Program-made: the position numbers and the translations under genes
Source of the DNA: Theodoxus fluviatilis
Lineage: Eukaryota; Mollusca; Gastropoda; Cycloneritida; Neritidae
Assembly (NCBI GenBank): GCA_034096865.1
Contig: JAWQFJ010001821.1
Location: 110,170 to 130,169 of the forward strand
DNA length: 20,000 nucleotides
Direction of reading: 5' to 3'
Notes under the pieces: generated by a model
Database searches by the model: none
What the model saw: the letters and a program-made list of their open reading frames with translations, nothing else
Told to the model about the DNA's origin: nothing
In this document: positions 1 to 7,609 of the stretch, in pieces
Position numbering within the stretch: position 1 is the stretch's first letter
Layout of the letters: every line of letters begins with the position of its first letter

Positions 1-219
1 GCAACTGTCAGAGCTACGTTATTTGGAAAAAGTCGGCCCACATGATGGTAATTTATACTTTCTTCTAGAAAACTCATTCATTATCTCAAGGGTCGTACTA
101 ATGCTATTTTCCAATGTGTCGCATCACAGTCCAATACAGGCACTTTTAAATATGAATTAGTTCATTGACTTAGATTTCTATCTCTTACCTAACCACTACA
201 CTCACCAACGTCCCTCCAA

Positions 220-865
220 ACTAAAAGTACACAATGCTGTCGTCCTCAACTCCCTCCTGCGTGGTTGTGAAACCTGGACGCCCTACCGCAGGCACATCAT
301 ACAATTGGAGCAGTTCCACATCTGCTCACTGCGGTCAGTCATGAGAATTCGGTGGCAGGATTGCATCTCAAATAAAGAAATCCTTCACCGTTCCCAGTCA
401 ACAAGTATCGAGGCCAAGATTCTCCAGGCCCAGCTCTGTTGGGCTGGACACGTCATACGTATGAACAAGTCCAAAATCCCGAGACAACAATACTATGGAG
501 AACTCACCCTGGGCTGCCGCAACCGTTGACGGCCAAGAAAGAGGTTCAAAGACAACCTCGAGACAAACCTTAAGTGGATGGACCTTCATTCCCGCCATCT
601 TGAAACTGCAGCTTCCAACTGAGAGCAGTCGTGACCAACTTCGAAGCAGACCGTTGATGTGGCCTTGCTGCTGCAATAAAGCGACGGCACAGAGCCGCCT
701 CTACCCTGCCCCTGTCCTGACGTCCGACGTTCAATGCCCCACCTGTGGTCGCATGTGCGCCTCGGATTTTTGTCTCCGAAGCCACATGCTCATTCATAAG
801 ACAAGACAGCACGCAGTCTTCCTCGCCCCCCCGAAAGACCACCAAGAAGAAGAAGAAAACACTCG
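220..865 (+). pseudogene. LINE (non-LTR retrotransposon) 3' fragment with C-terminal C2H2 finger
   Basis: Degenerate C-terminal part of a non-LTR retrotransposon ORF2. Seen: in one frame, from about 230, residues AVVLNSLLRGCETW, then CSLRSVMRIRWQD, then LCWAGHVIRM and YGELTLGCRNR. This order is typical of the thumb/connection region after the reverse transcriptase. The frame hits TGA at 527-529, where the family usually has Gly (RNRGRPRKRFKD), so G-to-T decay is likely. Homology continues in the same frame to about 620 (RPRKRFKDNLETNL, then LETAASN) and then shifts frame between about 620 and 720. The last part, in the other frame, is a zinc finger: CPTC at 735-746 and His codons at 783-785 and 795-797 (C-x2-C-x12-H-x3-H), as at the C-terminus of many animal LINE proteins. 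A short GAA-rich tail follows at 843-857. The catalytic domains are absent and the copy is dead. The clade is not determined. Confidence 0.82.
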
Positions 866-1241
866 GCAAAGTATCTTCTAGTATTCACTGATTATCCTAT
901 TTCCCTTTTAGAGATTTGTATTTTCCTCATACTTCTTGTCATTTGTTCCAACTGTGTCTTGTACGTGGCAGAGATTTATTCCTTCTCTTACGATTCCCGC
1001 CACCCCCACCCCTTACCGACGCTCTTTCCCTCCTTTGTATGACGTCATGCTTTCGTAGGCGGGAGGGGAGTCAGCCCTCAATTCTGTCCTTCGTCCACTT
1101 TATTAGTGAATATCGGAATGCCGTGTAAAGCCTTTCCTGTCTGTTCACTGAACATGTATGAGAGTCCTCGAAATTTTCCTGAAGCTCATACTCTCTCAAC
1201 TTACAACACCAACACTTCCTACATGCGCATCCACACATGCA
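866..1241. other. non-coding spacer, nothing recognised
   Basis: Pyrimidine-rich sequence between the LINE tail and the first microsatellite. No supportable ORF, splice pattern or RNA gene was seen. The short ORFs here lack family motifs. Confidence 0.5.
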
Positions 1242-1242
1242 T

Positions 1243-1300
<58 letters not shown>
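1242..1300. repeat. (CA)n-(GA)n microsatellite
   Basis: A short CA run (1242-1254) passes into an almost pure (GA)n run to 1300. It directly precedes the inverted-repeat element at 1320. Confidence 0.95.
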
Positions 1301-1302
<2 letters not shown>

Positions 1303-1319
1303 GCAGACGCACGTATATA

Positions 1320-1578
1320 TGTTACCGGAAACAGGCGGAGCCAGGAATTACGCGTAATCCCTAAGCGTTTTAGTGAATACGCGTAATAACTGTTTCACTC
1401 GGGGATTACGCGTAACCACGGAAATTTCCAGTGATTGCGCGAAATTCCTGAAAAACGACCCCAGTTAATACGCGTAATCTCTGACACTCTGATGCAGTGT
1501 ACTTTAATGTATTCTTGCATTTTTAATGCATTTTTTAAATGTTAGTGTCATTCCTGGCTCCGCTTGTTTCCGGTAACA
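1320..1578. mobile_element. MITE-like element with 29-bp terminal inverted repeats
   Basis: Positions 1320-1348 (starting TGTTACCGGAAACAGG) and 1550-1578 are inverted complements over 29 bp with one mismatch. TATA flanks both ends (1316-1319 and 1579-1582) and is the probable target duplication. TA is an alternative because the flanks are themselves TA-rich. There is no coding capacity, so this is a non-autonomous element of 259 bp. The left half of the interior carries repeated copies of the palindrome TTACGCGTAA at regular spacing, and the right half is AT-rich. The superfamily cannot be assigned from the termini alone. Confidence 0.85.
1347..1478. repeat. array of TTACGCGTAA palindromes at 29-bp period
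   Basis: Five related palindromes have centres at about 1352, 1381, 1410, 1439 and 1472. Spacings are 29, 29, 29 and 33 bp. Copies 1, 2, 3 and 5 contain intact ACGCGT. Copy 4 is degenerate (TTGCGCGAAAT). The sequence between palindromes is only weakly similar, so the conserved unit is the palindrome and its spacing. Confidence 0.85.
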
Positions 1579-1582
1579 TATA

Positions 1583-2134
1583 CACCCACTCACACATACG
1601 TGCACGCACAAATGCGAAGGCATTTCCACACACAGATATATACAACACACACACACACACACACACAGATACACACAGATACACACATACACACACATGC
1701 GCACGTGCTCACTCATTCACTCACTCACTCACTCACTCACTCACTCACTCACTCACTCACTCACTCACTCACTCACTCACTCACTCACTCACTCACTCAC
1801 TCACTCACTCACTCACTCACTCACTCACTCACTCACTCACTCACTCACTCACTCACTCACTCACTCACTCACTCACTCACTCACTCACTCGCTCACTCAC
1901 TCACTCGCTCACTCACTCACTCGCTCACTCACTCGCTCGCTCGCTCGCTCACTCACTCACTCACTCACTCACTCACTCACACACACACACACACGCACAC
2001 ACACACACACATACGCACGCACGCACACACGCACACACACACACACACACACATACACGCACACACATCTCTCTCTTTCACGCACACACACACGCACATA
2101 CACACACATACCCACGCACACACACACACTTACG

Positions 2135-2195
<61 letters not shown>

Positions 2196-2196
2196 T
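1583..2196. repeat. compound CA / TCAC microsatellite
   Basis: Imperfect CA repeats (to about 1705) lead into a tetranucleotide (TCAC)n block at about 1711-1978. Degenerate CA/CG-interrupted repeats follow, and then a clean (CA)n run at about 2139-2193. Near its right end the tetranucleotide block contains CTCG variant units in a partly regular pattern (one in four, then runs). Read on the minus strand, the clean run is (GT)n lying inside the transporter intron just after the 5' splice site of the exon at 2205-2420. Long open frames across this block are repeat artefacts. Confidence 0.95.
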
Positions 2197-2204
2197 CGCC
2201 TTAC

Positions 2205-2420
2205 TAACATCTTTGTTCCTCCTCTTCCTGGGTCTGTCGACAGCTCTGCTTGATGCTGTCGAACTCCTCCTCGATGTCCAGCTGTCCCCTCATAGACTGC
2301 AGCACGCGCCGCGCTTTCTCGTCCTGACCCTGGGTGATCAGCCAGCGCGGGGACTCCGGCATGAATAGGAAGCCAGTGAACTGCACGAAGGACGGAATAG
2401 CCCCCAGCCCCAGCATGTAC
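2205..2420 (-). CDS. internal exon, SLC2A13/HMIT-like proton/myo-inositol cotransporter
   Basis: Second of two adjacent exons of a major-facilitator sugar transporter, a plasma-membrane H+/myo-inositol symporter if the assignment is right. The acceptor is TGCAG before 2420 and the donor is GTAAGG at 2204-2199, giving 216 bp. It enters with one base completing Arg and ends in phase 2. It encodes 71 whole residues. The start, [14 protein letters not shown], is a membrane segment. The family signature PESPRWL follows (about residues 21-27). Then comes the cytoplasmic loop [14 protein letters not shown] and an acidic stretch EEEFDSIK...EEEE. That acidic loop resembles HMIT more than the class I/II GLUTs. 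The reading frame is intact and GC-rich compared with the introns. The next exon (TM7 onward) is outside the window. Identification is from remembered family motifs. Another SLC2A-like transporter is the main alternative. Confidence 0.9.
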
Positions 2421-2476
2421 CTGCACACAGACAGGCAGAAGGCGTGTGGTGGAGGTTTTGTGACCGGGGAATGGGA

Positions 2477-3093
2477 GTTGGGAGGGGGAGGAGGGGGGGG
2501 GGGGGGTAAGGAAAGGAAAGAAGAAAGGGAGAAGAGAGGAAAGAAAGAATGGTGGTGGTGGTGCTTCTGCTGGGAGTGTGGGTGTGAGCGTGTGGAATAA
2601 AGCAGGAAGGTGGGGTGGAGGGGTGGGGGGTGGGGGATAAGATAGGAAGAAAGAAGGGGGTCGAGTGGAGAGGAAAAGATAGGAGGAATGATGGTGGTGG
2701 TGGTGGTGATGGCTGCAGTGCTGGCTGCAGTGGCGGTGGTGATGGCGGTGGTGGTGATGGCAGTGGCAGTGGCAGTGGCAATGACGGTGGGGGTGGTAGT
2801 GGTGGTGGTGGCAGGGGCGGTGACGGTGGTGGTGATGGTGGTAGTGGTGGCGATGGCGATGGTGGTGGTGGCGATGGTGGTGGTGGCGATGGTGGTTGTG
2901 GTGATGGTGGTGGTGGTGGTGGCAGGGGCGGTGGCGGTGGTGGTGATGGTAGTAGTGGTGGTGGTGGTGATGGCGATGGTGGTGGTGATGGTGGTGGTGA
3001 TGATGGTGGTGGTGCTCGTGGTGGTGGCTGTGGCAATGGCAGTTGCAGCGGCGGTGGCGGTGACGGTGGTGGTGGTAGTGGTAGTGGTGGTGG
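2477..3093. repeat. G-rich / GGT-type trinucleotide repeat
   Basis: A poly-G-rich run (about 2477-2506) is followed by purine-rich sequence and then an imperfect GGT/GGTGAT/GGC trinucleotide array from about 2688 to 3093. All frames are open, giving poly-Gly, poly-Val, poly-His or poly-Pro, which shows a repeat and not a protein. On the gene strand it is CCA/CCG-rich and upstream of the exon B acceptor. Confidence 0.93.
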
Positions 3094-3199
3094 TATAAGA
3101 AGGGGATCGGGTAGGAAAACAGGAGATGGGTAAAGGAAGGAGGGAAAGGGGATAAAACAAGAGATGAGGAGATGTAGAAAGATTTCTGGTGCAAACCAG

Positions 3200-3660
3200 C
3201 AATGTTCAGAAATCATGAAGGCAACATTTCAAAAACGTAAATAGTCTATATTCTTTAGTGATAAGTGGGCCTCTCCGATTGTAAATCTTATTCTGTTATT
3301 AGCCAAAAAATATACATCAAGCCAAGTGCCTTCATTATGAAATAGCTTTTGAGTCCTTTAGGCAAGTCCTCCAATCTACATGTAGAATTGAAGAAAGAAT
3401 TGCTTTCAGAAATTGAAAATGGAAACATTTCACAGCAAGTGGTCACCTGTAATACCAATATTAATACATTGTATACAATAACAAGATATAACCATTTGTC
3501 CAATACCTCCTAACCATGTTTCCCCTCCCTCCTTCCCCATACTGTCTACAGCATTTGATTATATGTACACTCTTTCAGGTTCTCTTAATTGTTGTTTGTG
3601 TGCAAACTGCTCGGTTTGTAGTCCTTGTACTTCCCTATCTAAATAAAGATTTTTTAAACG
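3200..3660 (+). other. AT-rich intronic segment, possible retroelement 3' end
   Basis: This is the non-repetitive part of the intron. On the plus strand it ends with AATAAA (about 3642) followed by T- and A-rich sequence, which would fit the tail of an old retroposon inserted antisense to the transporter gene. No reverse transcriptase motifs, terminal repeats or SINE boxes were seen, so this is a weak suggestion only. Confidence 0.2.
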
Positions 3661-3869
3661 AATAACAAACAAAAAAGAAATAGTGCTGACGGTGGGGAAG
3701 GATTGATGTCGGTGGATGTGGTGTTTTTGGAAGGGGGATAGTAATAGTGGTGATGGTTGCGTTTTTCGTAAAGGTGGTTTTCGTAGTAGTGGTGGTTAGA
3801 AATGATGTTGTGGGTTGTGATGACAACAGTGGCAGCATGTCTCTATTTCTCTCGTATCTAGCTATCAAA

Positions 3870-4180
3870 TCTAATGTAATCTAATCTAATCTAAATCTAA
3901 TCTATCTATTTCTATCTCTCTCTCTTCTTTCTTTCTATCTGTGTCTTCTCCCTCTTCTATATCTCTCTCTATCTCTCTCTTCTCTCTTTCTATCTGTGTG
4001 TCTTCTCTTTCTTCTATCTCTCTCTTCTCTCTTTCTTTGTGTGTATGTCTTCTCTCTCTTTTATTTCTCTCTCTTTTCTGTCTTTTCTCTCTCTCTCTCT
4101 TTGTGTCTCTTTCTCTGTCTTTCTCTCTGTCTCTTTCTCTCTGTCTCTCTCTCTCTGTCTCTCTCTCTGTCTCTCTCTCT

Positions 4181-4224
<44 letters not shown>
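3870..4224. repeat. TCTAA repeats, polypyrimidine tract and (CA)n
   Basis: A few CTAAT/ATCTA units (3870-3930) are followed by about 280 bases of CT-rich pyrimidine tract (3900-4181) and a (CA)n run at about 4183-4220. On the gene strand this is (GT)n followed by a polypurine GA tract beginning about 15 nt after the 5' splice site at 4235. Confidence 0.95.
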
Positions 4225-4225
<1 letters not shown>

Positions 4226-4235
4226 GTTTAAAAAC

Positions 4236-4395
4236 CTCCATCCATTGGCTGTATCTGCGCCAAAGATGCCATCCACCACGTTGGCCACCAGCTGTCCGAA
4301 GGCGATCATTGCGACGTTGGTGGAGACCAAGGAACCTCGAGTGTGACTGGGACAGCACTCCGCCAGGTACATGGGGATCGTGGTGGAGGTCAGCC
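4236..4395 (-). CDS. internal exon, SLC2A13/HMIT-like proton/myo-inositol cotransporter
   Basis: First of the two adjacent transporter exons. The acceptor is CTTGCAG (AG at 4397-4396) and the donor is GTTTTT at 4235. The exon is 160 bp, entering in phase 1 and leaving in phase 2. It encodes 52 complete residues: LTSTTIPMYLAECCPSHTRGSL, then FGQLVANVVDGIF, then NGW. Known of the family: the (V/I)P-x-Y-x-AE-x-x-P-x-x-x-RG block after TM4 is a conserved sugar-porter signature, and G-Q in TM5 lines the substrate path. VVDG followed by a short insert and GWRYMLGL matches HMIT proteins closely. The reading frame is intact. The upstream exon, which should end with a GR-x-(I/V)-G motif, was not found up to position 20000. 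Either the preceding intron is longer than 15 kb or that exon is too short to recognise. Confidence 0.9.
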
Positions 4396-4639
4396 CTGCA
4401 AGACAACATCATCTTGTTCAGACAATGGATAGTAGAGTGTACCAATATATCAGTAGCGTATTTTGCTGTCCGAAACGGCACACTGGTGAATTAGGTACTT
4501 TGTGGAGCTGGATTACTCGACATCAAAGCGTACCACGTGACATCACAACATTGTATTCTCAGTACCATGCATGTCTGAACACACCATACTATACATTTCT
4601 CAATCACGGTGTAGGCCTATAGTTACGCACAGATCATAC

Positions 4640-4975
4640 TACGTTATGCACACAAACACGAGCGCACACCACACTACACCACATCACACCACATCACAAT
4701 GAAAAACACAACAGATAAAACAAAGCCTTGAATACCAAAATGTTTTGCATTACACAATACCACACTATATTACAAAACACACCATAGCACAGCACGTCAC
4801 ACCATACCAAAACATGCTACCACACCGTACCATACCACACCGTACCATGCCACACAAGACCATAACGCATCATATACAATGCCACTCCATACCATACCAA
4901 ACCATATCGTGCCATGTCACATCATACTAAACCACATCATGTGAAATCATACCATACCGCACCATACCATACTAA
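4640..4975. repeat. degenerate ACCAT/CACCA minisatellite
   Basis: Degenerate tandem repetition of short units such as CACCATACCA and CACATCACAC over about 330 bp. It includes an array of ACCAT units at about 4795-4970. No coding signal. Confidence 0.85.
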
Positions 4976-5019
4976 CACGGAATCGCCATAATCGTAAGTG
5001 AAATAATACCGTGATGATA

Positions 5020-5075
5020 CACACTCAAACACGCATGCACACACGCACGCACGCTCACACACGCATGCGCGCATG

Positions 5076-5114
<39 letters not shown>

Positions 5115-5122
5115 ACACACCG
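5020..5122. repeat. (CA)n microsatellite with CG interruptions
   Basis: Alternating CA/CG dinucleotides include a GCATGCGCGCATGCGCGC stretch (about 5061-5081), followed by a (CA)n run. It is a strictly alternating purine-pyrimidine tract. Confidence 0.93.
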
Positions 5123-5411
5123 CTACATCGTGTTGAGTTACGTACAGTAGTAGAGTTTCCACTCATCAATATTCTTTGTAAAATACCTCGATGCCAGTGA
5201 AGGATAGACCGAGGTTTCTGAAATATTTCCCTTGTCAGTAGGTGTCTACATGTAGATGCATAGGACTGCTATAGTTAGCACACTGGGAAGGAAATGCTCG
5301 AACCTAGCGACAAAGAGACCAGTGATTCTGCGATACCTTTGTTATCTCTCTGCCTAATAAGGGTGTCACGAGGTTTTCTTGCTACATATGTATCCAGAAA
5401 GCAATTGTTGT

Positions 5412-5520
5412 GAAGTTACTGGAATGTGCTAGAACGTCATGGCGTTTTCGAGCTCTTATGTCAGCCTCCTCGACACTGTCGTTGCCTAGTTACGCGTGTA
5501 GTCTGAGCAAAGACCCTCTA
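5412..5520. repeat. left arm (outer part) of an inverted duplication with HSE-like motifs
   Basis: Reverse-complement similarity to about 9194-9262. GAAGTTACTGGAATG here matches GAAGTAGCTGGAATG there, and CTGAGCAAAGACCC (5503-5516) matches CTCAGACCAAAGACCC. GAA triplets at 5412, 5422 and 5432 are exactly 10 bp apart with near-TTC triplets between them, the phasing of a heat shock element. The arm is interrupted at 5519-5520 (TA) by the mobile element at 5521-7464 and resumes at 7465. Confidence 0.7.
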
Positions 5521-5863
5521 CAATAAGATGGTTCATCCGGTCACTTCCGGCGAAATTAGGGTCACGCGCGCCACCAAGCGGTAACGGTGACGCTCGAGTC
5601 AAGGAAGACAACTTCCACATACCGCGTCAGCATAACAATTTACAGTGGATCGTGGAATCCTCTTATTGTGAACTTCAATTGAGGGACAGGAAAAAAATTT
5701 CATACTAAGCGGAATGTCACATTAAGAGGGTTGATTTCAGTCATACAATGAACTGAAGGGAAATTAAAAGGTTGTGGCTATTTCAGACACTGACTATAGA
5801 GCGAGCGCACTGCTTAATATTACATTACTCGTTCGTCGTACCTCGAGCTTTTTCTGAACTCAT

Positions 5864-5997
5864 CTATGCGTGTCCACAGAAGTCGTAGTCGTGATTAGCC
5901 GGTCAAAAATGTCGACCACGAAGAAGAAATCAAGGAGGTGACCATTGCAGTGCGAATAACTGTGTTAACTCGCGCTATGCGTGTCCACAGAAGTCGT
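5864..5997 (+). repeat. 23-bp perfect direct repeat at the inner edge of the left TIR
   Basis: Positions 5864-5886 and 5975-5997 are identical (CTATGCGTGTCCACAGAAG plus TCGT), 111 bp apart. The second copy is inside the THAP coding sequence. The first begins within two bases of where left-right TIR symmetry ends (5865). Confidence 0.9.
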
Positions 5998-6028
5998 TTT
6001 TTCGTTTTCCGTGGAAAAATAAAGAGAG
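5909..6028 (+). pseudogene. THAP-type zinc-finger first exon, frame-disrupted
   Basis: From 5946 one frame reads CSANNCVNSRYACPQKS and then FFRFPWKNKER. It ends exactly at a consensus 5' splice site, AGAG|GTAAGT (exon end 6028, phase 2). C-x4-C followed by FFRFP is the N-terminal half of a THAP (C2CH) DNA-binding domain. THAP domains occur in P-element transposases and in many animal nuclear proteins. The expected Trp and C-x2-H would be on a later exon, and none was recognised. The nearest ATG (5909) is in another frame and stops at a TGA before the first Cys, so a 1-bp indel or a lost start is likely. It lies inside the TIR element, either as captured host sequence or as a relic of its own protein. 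Confidence 0.65.
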
Positions 6029-6626
6029 GTAAGTAATGATTATATAAATGTGTTTTGAGCTAAGCGCAATAAAATACAGAACTTGAAGTGTAATCTAAAT
6101 CTGCTGAACTGGTGGAGGAAGCTTGTGGCTTTTGCTTTTGTAGGTGTGCCGATATTTGTTTTCGAAAATCTGCTGATTTAGTCACGTCAGCACCTCAGTC
6201 TTATTCAGCAGTCTTGATAATGAATGATTCACGTTAGATGATAAATATCGCCTTGAGGCTTGATCACAATTGAGTGATTCTGAATCAGAGTTGAAGAGTT
6301 TTGGCAACTGAATTCATACAATTTTTGTTTGCGAAAATGTTGATGAGTATTAAATTAATGATGCATGTGGAATTTATTATAGTGAATAATAGTGGCCAAA
6401 ACATTTCATCGCAATGAATAAACGCAACCGATCATAGCAGGAATGAAAAAAAAGGTCATAAAGATAAACAAAACTTACAAACACTATGCCGGAAAGCTAG
6501 CATAATAAAATGCAAGCACGTAGGTTTTACAAACATGACAGTTGACACATGGCAACTCGCTTTGTGGAGATGAGCATTATTGAAGTTGAAAACTAGTTAT
6601 GTAGTTTTCTATTAAATTTGTTGATA

Positions 6627-6686
6627 CAGTGGAGTCCACTTATAGTGAACTCTGTTATTGTGGTTTTCCTGTTATTGTGAACAGTT
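6627..6686 (+). other. third pogo-like terminus, internal
   Basis: TA (6625-6626) is followed by CAGTGGAGTCCACTTATAG, TGAAC and two ATTGTG motifs. It is similar to but distinct from the terminus at 5643. It has no close inverted partner except, loosely, the right TIR ending at 7330. It may be one end of another degenerate element. Confidence 0.5.
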
Positions 6687-6700
6687 TTTAATTTGGTTGT

Positions 6701-6772
6701 CTATTTGCACGTGACCGTGTATCTAGTGCCCAGGCTATTTGCACGTGAATGTGTATCTAGTGACCATGCAGG
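6701..6772 (+). repeat. 34-38-bp tandem duplication with CACGTG cores
   Basis: CTATTTGCACGTGAxxGTG followed by TATCTAGTGxCCA occurs twice (6701-6734 and 6735-6772). Copy 2 has a four-base insertion near its end. Each copy carries the E-box palindrome CACGTG. Confidence 0.85.
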
Positions 6773-7464
6773 CTGTTTACACGGCAAGTTATTTTCACCG
6801 CAAGCAATACGGAAATCATGAAATCTGCATTTTTTTTGGCTTACAATATCTGTTTGTGTTTCCCTACTACAGTAGATCTATGCAATTCTATAGTAATAAA
6901 CATAAAATTACACGGCATGAGCCATGACCGTACTCAGTAAATCCTTCTATCTCGCTACTATCGCATCGAGCGGCTCGGCCAGCAAAAGTAGGCCTACAGA
7001 TACTGTGTTTACTTCCTCATTATTCGGGAATGGCTTCTTTGAAAGTTAGTTGGAGTAAGGTTTTCATGTTTGTCTGATTTAAAATCTCGCATAAAAATTG
7101 TCCAAGATGAGTTCAGAAAAAGCTCGAGGTACGACGAACGAGTAATGTAATATTAAGCAGTGCGCTCGCTCTATAGTCAGTGTCTGAAATAGCCACAACC
7201 TTTTAATTTCCCTTCAGTTCATTGTATGACTGAAATCAACCCTCTTAATGTGACATTCCGCTTAGTGTGAAAATTTTTTTTTCCTGTCCCTCAATTGAAG
7301 TTCACAATAAGAGGATTCCACGATCCACTGTAAATTGTTATGCTGACGCGGTATGTGGAAGTTGTCTTCCTTGACTCGAGCGTCACCGTTTCCGCTTGGG
7401 GCGCCACGGTCGGCTCCGTCATCATGTTTTATATAGGCCGAGTGCCGGATGAACCATCTTATTG

Positions 7465-7560
7465 TATCGACCTCTCCCGATTGCGTACTTTCGCGGCCTG
7501 ATTTGCGTGTCACGTGGTACACACAAATTGTGCTGGAGGGTTTCCGAGTGCACAGCAGAG
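7465..7560. repeat. left arm (inner part) of the inverted duplication
   Basis: TATCGACCTCTCCCGATT (7465-7482) is the exact reverse complement of 9176-9193. CTGGAGGGTTT (7533-7543) matches the reverse complement at 9137-9147, with length differences between. It continues the arm that starts at 5412 and lies directly upstream of the exon starting at 7610. Confidence 0.7.
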
Positions 7561-7609
7561 TTGAGCGTGGTTGTGATCGTGTTGTTGATGGTGCTTTTCC
7601 AGCGAGAAA

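Larger units (their letters stand above)
2421..4235 (-). other. intron of the transporter gene, filled with simple repeats
   Basis: This 1815-bp intron separates the two transporter exons. It has GT at 4235-4234 and AG at 2422-2421 on the minus strand. The phase agrees exactly: TGGAG joins GTAC to give Trp-Arg-Tyr, as expected in this family. On the gene strand it begins with (GT)n and a long GA-rich tract, has an AT-rich middle (3130-3890), and ends with several hundred bases of C-rich triplets before the acceptor. Confidence 0.88.
5643..7330. mobile_element. inner pogo/Tigger-like termini within the larger element
   Basis: Inside the inverted repeats, TA-CAGTGGATCGTGG (TA at 5641-5642) and its exact mirror CCACGATCCACTG-TA (TA at 7331-7332) look like complete pogo/Tigger ends. 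Both are followed inward by repeated TTATTGTGAAC and TTAAGAGGG motifs, as in the subterminal repeats of that group. Either this is a separate element nested inside the outer one, or the true element simply has extended inverted repeats. The sequence alone does not decide. Confidence 0.6.
5521..7464. mobile_element. TA-flanked DNA element with ~350-bp terminal inverted repeats, non-autonomous
   Basis: The ends at 5521 (CAATAAGATGGTTCATCCGG) and 7464 are inverted complements and both are flanked by TA (5519-5520, 7465-7466). The left inverted repeat spans 5521-5865 and the right one 7105-7464. The outer 20 bp are identical. The next ~38 (left) or ~52 (right) bases differ, and the remaining ~285 bp match with only a few substitutions and a homopolymer length change. 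The flanks joined together resemble the uninterrupted sequence at 9176-9209, which supports a TA insertion. No transposase ORF is present. The TA duplication points to the IS630/Tc1/mariner/pogo group. The interior (5866-7104) carries a THAP exon remnant, a 34-bp tandem repeat and a further pogo-like terminus. Confidence 0.88.

Noticed and set aside
1347..1478. CRISPR-like array (regular palindromes with variable spacers).
   Set aside because: The repeated unit is only about 10-12 bp, the setting is an animal genome inside a MITE with its own terminal repeats, and no cas genes are present.
1539..2368. Long open frames giving Thr-His-Ser repeats (over 220 codons).
   Set aside because: They are translations of CA/TCAC microsatellites, open in several frames, with no non-repeat protein content.
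2130..3216. Minus-strand frames of about 290-350 codons rich in Pro, Thr or His.
   Set aside because: They cross the GGT-type array and read through the intron into the transporter exon; only 2205-2420 has protein-family content and proper splice sites.
7262..7522. Minus-strand frame of 86 codons.
   Set aside because: It lies within the right inverted repeat of the TIR element and its counterpart in the left copy is broken; no motifs.
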